Shown here: positions 48,753 through 58,594 of the stretch, piece after piece | Position numbering within the stretch: the first letter of the stretch is position 1 | Layout: the number at the start of each line of letters is the position of its first letter | Assembly: GCF_022376445.1 (NCBI RefSeq) | Contig: NW_025955046.1 | Span: 1 to 64,000 of the forward strand | Source of the DNA: Fomitopsis serialis | Taxonomy: Eukaryota > Basidiomycota > Agaricomycetes > Polyporales > Fomitopsidaceae | Direction: 5' to 3' | DNA length: 64,000 nucleotides | Position numbers and translations under genes: made by a program | The notes under the pieces: generated by a model | The model's input: the letters and a program-made list of their open reading frames with translations, nothing else | Databases searched by the model: none | What the model was told of the DNA's origin: nothing

Positions 48753-50608
48753 CTAGTCGTCGGCTTCATCTGACAGCGTCAGTCGCTGATGACACAGCCG
48801 TGCGACTGCAGCACCGTCAATAGGTATTGAGTTGCCCTGGAAGCCCTCGGGGTAGTTGACCGGAGGGACGTCGGGACGTGTGAATGCCCTGCGCATCCTT
48901 AGCGGCCATCGCGGAGTCTAAAAGCGGAGCACTGACCTGTCGTTCCAGAAACCGAAGTGAACCATCCCAAGAGCACGAGTTGTGTACTCATAATCGTGTG
49001 CGAAACCTTCGGGATAGAAGAACTCCATGACAGTTGAACGGGGAGTCGGGCGCATCCACAGCAGTGAGGTGAGACCATTGCCATGGACACCCATCATGAT
49101 CTGCACGGGCGTAGAAACTCAATCACAGACGACCATGAAATGAACAGATAGGTGCCTACCGTCGTTCGACCGGCAAGCTGAAATTGCTCGATGCGCGACA
49201 GGCGGTCCATGCTCACGACATTAACCTCGTACCCGTACGTGTCCCTCAGATTGTACAACTCGCGGACGAGGCGATCGTGATCTTCAGGGACCAACATACG
49301 ACGTCCCCAGTCTTGTCGGGAGATGTAGGTGATAACCGGGACGCTGTCGACGCCCTGAACAGACTCCGCTCCGCCGCTCTCCCCGAGACCAGCGAATCCG
49401 ACGACGTTGTTCCGGATGGTACTCCACCAATTGACACTCCCAGGAAGAGCAAAGGCGTTCGCAGCCGTACGCTGGGTCCGGAGGAAATTCTCGCCGTGCA
49501 TCGCGGCAGCACGGTCGGCAAATACCACACGGTCGAAGACGAACACGCGACCCGTGTCAGCGCGTTCCTTGAAGTCGTTCATGAATTCTGTCGAGATCGA
49601 GGGGAAGGACGCGCGCAGGACCCATTGATTCATTGCGGCGTAGTCTCTCCAGTTGTTTGCGTCCAGGTGAGGGAAATCATCCTTCTTGGGGTGGAAGTGT
49701 CGTTTCGCCACTCGGAGGGATGCCGGGGTCTAACGACGAGTATGTCCGCCAGAAACCGAAGAAGAGCTCGGCAGACCAGTGGTAATAATGGGTGATGCTG
49801 TTTCGCGATTAGCAGTGATACCCACGCAGCGTTGGCAGACTTACAATTGTTTTGGGTCATTGGCATACCACTGAAGACTGCGTCAGCCAGATTTGCTATA
49901 TATGTAGAGTCTCCATACCGTCACGCCATCCAATCGTGTCGCATCTGTACCGAACAACCGCTTAGCTTCCTCTGTGTTAATTACGCGCATGTCCTTGTCG
50001 GTCGGAATGCGCTCAGTCTCGGCTATTGGACCATTTTCGATGAATACGGCAGTCGAAGCGATGCGTCGACAGTCGGGTATTGTTTCCGGCTCATCGGACA
50101 CAATGTAGACTGTACCGTTCAACATGTAAAGTCGATCAATTATCGACCATCCTGTTGCAGAGTAGATAGTCAGTTCGTGAACAATACGTCACATCCAGAC
50201 AGACATGCACAATATCTTCACGTCTTGCAACGCGAATTGAGGATGCCTCATCACGTGACTAGAAACGGTCCGCAGACCACTCTGCGGCAGGCAAGAAACA
50301 TAGCGGCCTATGGCGTATCCTTAACGGCTTGGAAGCGAAGACTCACCGGGTGCATGAGCGACTATCTTTGTCTGAGGTACTGGGCCTGTGTCCCATCGCA
50401 GCGGCAAATTGAGTGTCTGCAACGTCAACTGCTTCTCGAAGGTTGGAGGCTCCGCGTGAACATCGGCATCCTCGTATACCGTATATGGCCTGACTATGTC
50501 TTTGAGTGTCCGTGTGTCCTGTGGCAGATTCACAGTGAAGACAAGGAGCAGAACCAGAAGTACGGTGAGGAGACAGATTTCGCGAGGGGTAGGCGTGAAG
50601 GGTGCCAT
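48753..50608 (-). CDS. GT61-family glycosyltransferase, type II membrane protein
   Basis: Start at 50608. Residues 11-28 (ICLLTVLLVLLLVFTVNL) form a single membrane anchor near the N-terminus, as in Golgi transferases. A ~200-nt intron follows HAPG; later exons give GWSIIDRLYMLNGTVYIVSD, HYYHWSAELFFGFWRTYSSL, WRDYAAMNQWVLRASFPSIS, VITYISRQDWGRRML and DHDRLVRELYNLRDTYGYEV. The conserved MGVHGNGLTSLLWMRP with FYPEGFAHDYEYTTRALGM completes the set. This order matches the DUF563/GT61 family (EOGT, xylosyl- and mannosyltransferases); donor and acceptor sugars cannot be told. The frame changes once, at the C-run near 49697 (GETTLPP to KKDDFPHLD), consistent with an extra C or with two losses. The stop at 48753 lies 135 bp from the end of the + strand transporter, so the two genes converge. 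Confidence 0.75.
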
Positions 50609-51811
50609 CCGTGTTAGTGACCGACGTTATCCAGTACTATAGATTGCAGCCTCAGATCATTCAGAAGGAGCGAATCGTGATCAACAGCCGGGCATGCACG
50701 TTTCGTGGGCGGGGATGTGGCGGTGGCCGTTGAACATGGGCTGGTCGTCGACGCGCGACCGCCAGCAATGGGCGCCTCTTCGTGATGACCATCCACATTA
50801 GGCAACTCATGTAGTTCGCTCGCGCATCCCCCAGTTATTTGACCACTGCAACGTTCTTTGACCCTGTCATTGAGCAGGGCAGGTTCGTACAACGTATATG
50901 TCATACTCTCATATCTAGCGAATGGGTGCATATTCTACAGATTGAGCTGGATACAGTCCGACGGGATGCAAGATAGTGATACATGTGGTGGGTGGGTAGA
51001 CCGGGATAATCGTATGATGGTCGGATTTGCACGAGACCGGTCTTCAGTAGCACACTTCGGCCGCAAAGAACGTGGGGTCCCATGGTATCGAAGGCATGTT
51101 CACAGGGGATTGCACCACGCTCATAGTCTCGGGAGTCGCATCTAACAGACACGTCCCGGTTAATGATCAGCAATAGACGCAGAGCGGAGCGTTGCACACC
51201 AATTGGCGTGGCTGGGGGAGGGTAGCGCAAGGCATCGTAATTTCACTTCAAAGAATCTGAGAAGCCAGTGAGCGAGAAGACCCAATAAGGTCTTGGGGCA
51301 TAGCTCACCTCGACGATGGGATGTTGTCGACTGACTGAACACCAGCGACGACTACGCCAGCGCCGTCGGAAGGAAGTGTGAGATGGTCCGAATGGTGCGG
51401 CCCACCTTTGTCTTTTATGCTGGATCATCCATGCGCTCCGAGCGTGTATCGATATCTCTAGGATATCTTCGCGGAACCGTAAATCTGATCGGATCATCGG
51501 TACCTCGCACACCCTCGCGCAAGAGCTCCGGGTTGCACGCTGCACTCGTTATACTGCGCACCCGATTGGCCCACAACATGCGTTTCGGTGCCTCGTCGCT
51601 CTGTAACTGCACAGAAAGAGCAACCTGACTGCGTCGTGGAGCGCGGAGGCAATGGCGTAACGATGCAGTCATTTTGGAGGGTGTGCATAGCGTCGGCCGA
51701 GCAGATTGAGATGCATGTGGCAACTGCGGATGCATAGATGATACTTATCTCACCTTTACGTCAAAGTATGCTCGCCCAACTTTGTCAGCCATTCCTGTAG
51801 GGCATACGCGA
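50609..51811. other. gene-free stretch before the repeat
   Basis: About 1.2 kb between the start of the GT61 gene and the first repeat copy. It should hold the GT61 promoter. Several frames of about 100 codons are present on both strands but none has a recognisable motif. Confidence 0.4.
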
Positions 51812-52262
51812 ACGAGCGGCCTGGATGCGGGAACGAGTAACTTCATAGCTCCTCAGCTTCGCGAGGCTAGGCTCGTCCCGGGCTCGTCTTGAACTTATCC
51901 GAAGGAAGGAAGTTCGCGGCATACTCGTGTTCTAGGCGTGTCCTAGACGTTCATTAGATCCAGTGGGTACGTCTCTTGCAAGTTGTGGAACGACGGTTGC
52001 CTGCTTGCTACGTCATCCATGCACTAAAAGGGAGAAAGCACGTCCCGAGATGTCAGGACATCGTCGAGTAAGCATTTGCTACACAACGTCAGAACGACGA
52101 TGAGATTCTCGCTGTCGATGAACAATACATTGACGACTTGAGCACCGCACCAGTCCCATTCACATGTTCTCTTCGGGTATCATAGACAAACGTGTCGAGG
52201 CGCCTTCCTTCAAAGCGAGTCGCCTACGCATGAGGCTGCAGCAAGCAGCGTGTCAGCATCCG
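51812..52262 (+). repeat. direct repeat, copy A (~450 bp)
   Basis: Aligns by eye along its whole length, at very roughly 85% identity, with 56198-56663 in the same orientation. Shared landmarks are GAGCGGCCTGGATG at the left end, CTCAGCTTCGCGAGGCTAGG, ACGTTCATTAGATCCA and the 20-mer GAGGCGCCTTCCTTCAAAGC near the right end. The last ~70 bases are more alike than the rest (only 2-3 differences). Terminal TG...CA and target duplications are not evident. The right end abuts a truncated phosphatase fragment. It may be a non-autonomous transposon, a solo terminal repeat or a piece of a segmental duplication. Confidence 0.8.
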
Positions 52263-52750
52263 GATGGGGTCGAGCTGGAGCCAGGACTGGGGGTAGAGAC
52301 ATTCGAGCACTGCATGCGCTCGATAGCGACGTGAGCCAGGAAGGGAATGATGTGAGACGTCTTCCCTTCGCGAGCATAGTTGTTCCTGTCCATCGGCATC
52401 GTGCTATTGACGTCTAGACCGGGGTAGTATGCCGAGTTGTTGAAGAGACCGAGCGCTGTCATGACGAGCAGAGGCTCCTCTCGGTAAGTGAACGAGATGT
52501 AGAGCGACTGATTGAAGATGGAGGTGTCGTTCGCGGTCAGTATGTCGAGCGATGGGGTTGCTGTAGCCGACGCTGTAGAAGTACATGACGTCATCCATGT
52601 ACTCGAGGCTGAGCCACTCCTCAGCGGCCTCAGCGATGAAGATGTCGCAGAAGTCTGTACGGGTGCGGATAACATCGACATATCCTCAGAGCTTCACAAC
52701 GTCTTCTACAGTGAAGTTGAATCCTGGAATGGCTTGGGTGAAGCGGGAGA
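52253..52750 (-). pseudogene. histidine acid phosphatase (phytase-like), C-terminal fragment
   Basis: On the minus strand PGFNFTVEDVV, then (other frame) RTDFCDIF and EEWLSLEYMDDVMYFY, then SLYISFTYREEPLLVMTALG, FNNSAYYPGLDVNSTMP and SHIIPFLAHVAIERM follow in the order seen in the C-terminal half of branch-2 histidine acid phosphatases. These secreted enzymes release phosphate from phytate and other esters. The N-terminal catalytic RHGxRxP part is not present. The frame changes between the pieces, and the end after AIERM is cut off at the direct repeat. Several N-glycosylation-type NxS/T sites are present. It reads straight on from the dipeptidyl-peptidase fragment, so the locus is chimeric. 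Confidence 0.55.
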
Positions 52751-53190
52751 TGAGAAGCGCAACGACCGTATGCGCGCCCTTGGTCGGGTTGTCTGAGAGA
52801 GGGAACGTGTACGCGTCGACCGCCGTCTCATCGAACGCGGGGAATGCAAGCTTGGAGGAGTCGGGCGCCAACCAGAGTGCGTAATTGAATGAAGAAACCC
52901 CCCCTCCTTCGTACACCCGGTCGGGGACACCGTGGAAGAGGGAGGCGTTTCCGGACTCGTGACGCGGACCGGGTCATCGCTGCTGAGCGGTTATTATGGA
53001 GTGATGGAGAGAACGGGAGAGACATACAACAAAGAGGCAACGGGGTAGAGGCCATTCGAGGCGACGAACGCAATGGACTCGCCCGTCGGCGACCACGTAG
53101 CACACGCAGTGACGGGTGGTTGAGAGGATGGTGGGTCTCCTTGGTCGCGACCCCGTGCACGTAGTAGTTGCCGAAGCTCGAATGCCGTCA
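52750..53190 (-). pseudogene. dipeptidyl-peptidase IV-type N-terminal fragment
   Basis: Pieces in order on the minus strand: NYYVHGVATKETHHPL, ATWSPTGESIAFVASNGLYP, DPVRVTS, SGNASLFHGVPDRVYEGG, YALWLAPDSSKLAFPAFDET and AVDAYTFPLSDNP. These match a short stretch of the beta-propeller of fungal dipeptidyl aminopeptidases (S9B). The rest of the propeller and the GWSYGG catalytic hydrolase domain are absent. A one-base loss separates RVTS from SGNASL. Immediately after NP the peptide turns into phosphatase-like sequence. It is a fragment, not a working enzyme. Confidence 0.6.
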
Positions 53191-53639
53191 TTGCTACTCA
53201 GTGTCAGCGGCGAGACGAGATTAGAGAGCAGAGAATACCAGAGGTGCAGGACGCCCTGTATGCGGAAGCCGGTGCGGTGTAAGATCTTGCAGCGAATATG
53301 TCGAGCTCCCCATCTGTAGAGAGAACGGTGTGATGAGGCAGAGAATGGAGGGGCGGGAGAGGTTGATATTTGCAGTAGTATCTAGAGCTTGTTTACGAGC
53401 TCGACGAGGGCCGCGTCCATGGCACGCAGCGGTTGTGGGCCAATGGCGGCGGCGGTGGCAGGCGTCTGCACAACCGACTGCAGACTCGCGTTCAACGTTG
53501 CATGCAACGGCCAAGTACGTGCACCACTGCAGGTTTGATACGTCGGGCTCTGCAGTTTCGTCTCTCGCAGCGCACGTCTGCAAACGCCTGCTGGAAACAG
53601 TTTACGCGGAGGTCCACCGAAGCCTCCTCAACATTTGCA

Positions 53640-55450
53640 AGTCATGATGCTTCTTCATGATCTCATACCGGTCCATCCCAGGCGTCCAGTCCATCGATCC
53701 CACGTTCATCGTCGCCGGATACCTATCTATGCCATGTTTCCCGGCCCAGTCAAAGTCGACAAGCTTCGCGTGCATTCCCGACTCTGTCGGGACACACATA
53801 ACATTCGGTATCCGCAGATCGCCGAACACCCAGTCCTCGGCATGCAGAGCGTTGAGGGCTCTCCCAACGTCGTCCCAGATAGTATCAGGGAATGGCACCG
53901 GCGGCCGCGACTGGGTCATAGCCCAGACCGTTATTCCGGGAATGCGCTCCATCACGACCTTTCTTGGCGAGGACTTCGTGGGCTGCAGCACCGTACCGCG
54001 ACGTGAACTTGACGACGACCTCGACACTGCTGGACGTGGACGACTGTACAGCTCCCTGGGCCGGGACTTGCAACGTGGCAATGTACATCGCCGATCGTAC
54101 TTCGTCCGGGTTCCGAGGAAAGACGTACTCATCGTTTGTCCGAGACAATCTGTACTTGAACGACAGCTTCGGGAGCGGTTGACCGTCGAGGGCGGTAGGC
54201 GACGGGAATAGATGACTGACGCTGTTCTCGGGCGGCCCATGATCGCGAGTTCGGTATGAAAGTCCCGTATCGCCATCGTGGCAAGTTGGACAGCTTTGAA
54301 AGCCTTCGCCAATCGCAATACATGTTTGTGCCCGTGCAGACCCAAAGACAGCTTCTGGGAGTATGATTCTCCGTAGTAGATGTTGCCGCCAACGTACACG
54401 ACGCTCCCGATCTGATAAAGTGGCCCATTAGTCCGACCCGGACTGCAGGATGGTTGGTCGGCGGCTGCCGCGCACGAGCGAACTAACAGACAGGTCAACA
54501 AGCTCATCTGAACGGCAACACCATTACATCACGCCGACGAACATACCTCATTGCTTCCGACAACCTTGGCATACGACAAAACCGCTTTTAGGAAAGCATC
54601 CCCGCCCATCCCAAATTCGTTATTGTTTTCTTGTATCATTGTCAGGTACGGGTCGTACCACATGACGTCGGGTTTGGCACCTTGAAACCGAGTAACTTGT
54701 GTCTCTCCGGCAGAACCCGCTAGCTTGTTGACGAGGACTTGGAGCACCTTCCACCGGTCTTCCTCAGAGTTATGAATGTCTAAACTTTTGACAATGAAGT
54801 CGTTGACGTCGCCGAGGAATTGAGCATCGATGGTCAGCTCGTCCAAGTCGTTATCGAGATGGCGAAGATGATAATCTAACTGGGCAAGAGCAGAGTGGAA
54901 TAGGGCAGGAGGAGGACCATAGTTGTACGCCGGCCGCCCACCGTGGACAAAAACGCCGCCGACGCCGAAAATCTTCTGAAGACCTTCGACATCGTGGACC
55001 ACCCGGTCCGAAGGCGATGGAACTCCCTGCGTGAAGTTCTTGGTCCTGAGACGAGAAACTGACGCAGATGCGGAAGTCAGATCGTTGCACGTGGAACAGG
55101 GTGGGTAGCGCACTGTTTAGGAGACGGGTGGCTTCGAAACGAGGTTCGGTAAGACTATCGAGGGCTTCCAGAACTAGTAATTATGTCAGTGTATCATGAC
55201 TTCGACGGTACGCAGGGGAATCACCGTCAGAAGTAACAATGATTATATCGACCTCCTGCATCTCCGAAGAACCACCCGGGAACTCATATTTGACATAGTT
55301 CGCAATGTTGACCTGTTCGCTTGCATTCACAACGGACATGGCGGCGTAATTGCTATTGATCCACCGTTGGGCGCGCTCGAAAAGGTTTGATTCAGGCATT
55401 GCAGACAGGCCCTGTGGCTGTTGTACTGGTGTTAAGAAAAGTACCATTCA
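53640..55450 (-). pseudogene. fungal protein kinase-like gene, decayed
   Basis: The downstream part contains VVMERIPGITVW, then LHAEDWVFGDLRIPNVM (catalytic loop, with Arg in place of the usual Lys and Asp kept) and KLVDFDWAGKHGIDRYP (DFD in place of DFG), ending EIMKKHHDLQML. This is the layout of the FunK1-like kinases expanded in mushrooms. Upstream pieces are LQKIFGVGGVFVHGGRPAYN (about 54975), AKPDVMWYDP, GGDAFLKAVLSYAKVVGSNE and IGSVVYVGGNIYYGES. The frame changes at several places (about 54395, 54215, 53965) with no intron to explain it, and about 60 residues seem to be missing before VVMERI. A leading frame at 55181-55447 may be its first exon or unrelated. Confidence 0.6.
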
Positions 55451-56197
55451 CAGCAAATTCACAGCGGTCGTACCTTAAACACATAGAAGGCCTCAGAAAG
55501 TTTGACGTGTATCTTGGGCTCAGCGTTGCTGATCAAATGTTTGATGCGCGTCGGTCTGGGTGTGGGTAGTAGAGAATGAATCCGACGGACATGGTAGCGG
55601 TAGCGGTGGTACTGATGCTTCGATGTTCGAAAGTGTGAACTTTAGTGAAGTACGAAGGAAACTCATCAAATATGGCCATAATTACCAAAAACAGGAAATT
55701 CTTTGGTCGAAAACATGATACTCAGCTGTATGCTCGTCAGTCGTTCAATGGATCTCGAACGTGCAGCGAAGCAGTTCCTCACTGGATACTTTACTCAGTG
55801 GTAACCATGTTCGGCGTCTGATTCGGAAACACAGCAGTACAGTATATTGTTTGCGGTGTGTACCCATTACTTATCACCGACACTTCAAATATGTTATCCT
55901 AAAATGATAGTTATTGTGTGTCGTTAACCCATACACACCGGGAGCATAGTGTTTCACATCTACGTGGTTCGTAGACATCAGTCTAAGTGCATCGGGAAGG
56001 TGATATGCATTACGACTCGGACGCGAGCGAGCTCCTCCCAGAAGGCTGGCTTACGTAAGCAGTGTGACCCGTAGAGCCCTCGGCAAATGACATTGACATC
56101 CTCCTCGGACGTCCCGTCAACGATGGTAGAACTCTTCCGAGTCACTCAATGTTACAAATTTCTATTCTGGCACCGCGAACTCCGTCCAGCGAGACCA
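55451..56197. other. gene-free stretch
   Basis: About 750 bases between the kinase-like remnant and the second repeat copy. No open frame above 60 codons has coding character; the base composition is slightly richer in A and T than in the coding neighbours. Confidence 0.4.
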
Positions 56198-56663
56198 TGG
56201 TCGAGACGAGCGGCCTGGATGTGGGAGCGAATAACTTCATACTAGCTCCTCAGCTTCGCGAGGCTAGGCCCGTCTTAAACTTATCCGAAGGACGGGATTG
56301 CGCAACTTACTCGTGTTCTCAGCGTGTCTGAGACGTTCATTAGATCCAATGGGTAAGCCTCTTGTAAGTTGTGGAAAGACGGTGGCCTGCTACGCCGTTC
56401 ATGCACAAGAGGGGATGAAGCAGGCGTCCCGAGACGGCAGGATGGCATCGTCGAGTAAGTATTTGCTGTCAGAATGACGGTGAGATTCCTTCTTTCGATG
56501 AAAAATACAGTGACGACCTGGAGCATCGCACCAGTCACATTCACATGTCCTCTTCCATGCTAACTTCAGGTATCATAGACGAACCTATCGAGGCGCCTTC
56601 CTTCAAAGCGAGTCGCCTACGCACGAGGCTGCAGCAAGCAGCGCGTCAGCATCCAGGCCTGTC
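56198..56663 (+). repeat. direct repeat, copy B (~460 bp)
   Basis: Second copy of the element at 51812-52262, same strand, about 4.4 kb away. It has a few small insertions and deletions relative to copy A. Its right end lies only about 8 bp from the stop codon of the snurportin gene (56671), so it sits in or next to that gene's 3' UTR. No terminal inverted repeat is obvious. Confidence 0.8.
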
Positions 56664-56670
56664 GAAGCGG

Positions 56671-57930
56671 TTACCATACGCACCGTTCGAACACGTTCAA
56701 GGGACTTTCCGGCGTAACCTTGCCCGTTCCCAAACTCGGTTCATGAGGCGCCTGCGCGTACGCCCTGAGCGGCACCCAACTGCTTAATGGGCTAGTCCCC
56801 GGCTCGTACGTCGCTTGTGCGACATACAGCAGTAGGCCGTCGCTTTTGATTTCCACGGGCACGGTCTCGAGTTCGGTAATGAGCGGCGCGGGGATGTCAA
56901 GGTCCATGCCACTGGTCTGTGGGCAGGCGTTACGGGTTTTGTGACCGAGATGACGCGCGAAGACCTTGTTTTTGGGATGAGTGTGTTCAGCAGGTGAACT
57001 AGCGACGTGTCGGTGTGGTATGGCACCGTAACGAAAGTGGCTGGATGAGGGAAGCGGTAGTGCCCTAGCACCCCGGCATCGATCGCGGTTGGCTCCTCGC
57101 CTTGGTCTGCAGCGTTCGCAGGCGGAGGAAGCACTGGCAGCTCTGAAAGGCGCGTGTCGCGCCACCAGAACCGGAAGGGTGTCTCGCATTCCGTGATGTC
57201 TTGCTCCTTCCACTTCAATACGTCAAGCACATGCAAGATCCCGTTGTCTTTCCAGTTCTCGTCTAGAATGCAGTCGAGAACGGTGTGTGGTGGCAAGGGC
57301 GAAGCAAACGGCTTCATAAGCGGCTTCCCGAGGACGCGCGAGCGCAGCGTTAGGTTCGGAACTGCACACATGCGGGCGGACGATCAGGGACGAATAGCAC
57401 ATGAAGAATTCGCGTGACTTACCTAGACCCGGTAATCCGGATGTTTGATGTGTAACGGCAAGACAACGTTTGCCCACAGGAACGGGAGTGACAGCCACCC
57501 ATCCTGCCGCAATGTCTTGAGGAATGCCATCGGACACGACGTTGTAGGCATCGTAGTCTTCGGACATCTCAAGCAGCTCCGCATACATGCACTTGTCCGC
57601 CCACCGATTCGGCTTGCGCTTCGACGGCCCGGATGACGATGGCGCAGGCTTAGCTCTGCGTTTACTCTTTCCACGCTTCTTTCCGGACGTTTGCATGTCG
57701 GCTGTCTGAGGAGCAGGTACTGCAGACTCACTGATGGGCGCGGCGCTGCTACTAGCACTGGAGACCTCTCGCGCAGCAGGGAGCATCCCGACGAAGTGCG
57801 ATACTCCTTGACGAACTATCTCTGGACCATCCTGGCCGTCTCCCTCGTCCACCTCATCGTCTGAAGGTCCGAGAGTAAGGTCGGCGAAAAAGTCCAGCTG
57901 GCGGCTAGAGTCAAATCTCTCGGCTCGTCT
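56671..57930 (-). CDS. SNUPN: snurportin-1, m3G-cap snRNP import receptor
   Basis: An exon starting at 57930 after a TAG acceptor encodes RRAERFDSSRQLDFFADLTL and a disordered stretch, then KCMYAELLEMSE. After a phase-1 intron (GTAAGT...GTGCAG) the m3G-cap-binding domain continues with VPNLTLRSRVLGKPL, LPPHTVLDCILDENW, ILHVLDVLKWKEQDI and FRFWWRDTRL. It ends with VPVEIKSDGLLLYVAQATYE and SPLSSWVPL. Snurportin carries trimethylguanosine-capped U snRNPs into the nucleus with importin beta. The importin-beta-binding N-terminus should lie in an upstream exon (about 57955-58090), but its frame is unclear. A one-base loss near 56912 moves the frame between PVTPAHRPVA and MDLDIPAP. With PRP3, this is the second snRNP gene in the window, without linkage. 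Confidence 0.8.
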
Positions 57931-58594
57931 CTAGCGCGATAGTCAATAAATACCGATGTCCCAGATGACCCAAACTTACCCGCTTCTGCTTTCTAACGCC
58001 TTTGACGCATCAGAAGCGCTGTTCGAACGGCCGCTGAGCGACTACTCACTTTGTTGCGCCGGTGTTCCTGTGAGGACAGCGGGTCTCGAACAGCTGCAGG
58101 TGGGACCTTGTACGATGCTTTCCGATCACCCTGCATTGCTTGGACAGAAAAGTGTTAGCAAACGAGAACTTAACGCAAAGATCGGATGGGTGGAGGAGGA
58201 CAAGATTCCTGTAAGTAGTCGCCAACGTTCAGCTTAAGTTCAGCCACAGCCTACAGGAAAGCATCGCGTAAGCGCCCATTCAACTACATACATGTGGCCA
58301 CGTGGCTTTTATTACTCGTTTCCGTTTGTGCTTGTGCAGTCGGCCGCGCTTCAACTTAGTACGGTTGTCAACTGCTTCAACCTGGCTTCAACTTCTACAT
58401 TCTCGGCCTATTACTCTCCTGTACAAGGGACCTCAAAACAACCCGGACGTAGCTTTGGAAAGTCTGCATTGAGGTCCTCCAACACATCAGTACATGCGCT
58501 TAGCGGAACTGGGACTGGTACAGTGAACAGCTGGTCAAGATCATCGCGACTCTGCTAACTCGAGGTGGCCATAGCGTGACTTGGCCGCTGCACA
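57931..58594. other. divergent upstream region of snurportin and COG7
   Basis: Holds the probable first exon of snurportin (minus strand, donor GTAAGT near 57975) and the promoters of two genes pointing apart. Frames seen on the + strand here are shadows. Confidence 0.4.

Noticed and set aside
51812..56663. LTR retrotransposon
   Set aside because: Direct repeats are present, but no TG...CA ends, primer-binding site or gag-pol coding is seen between them.
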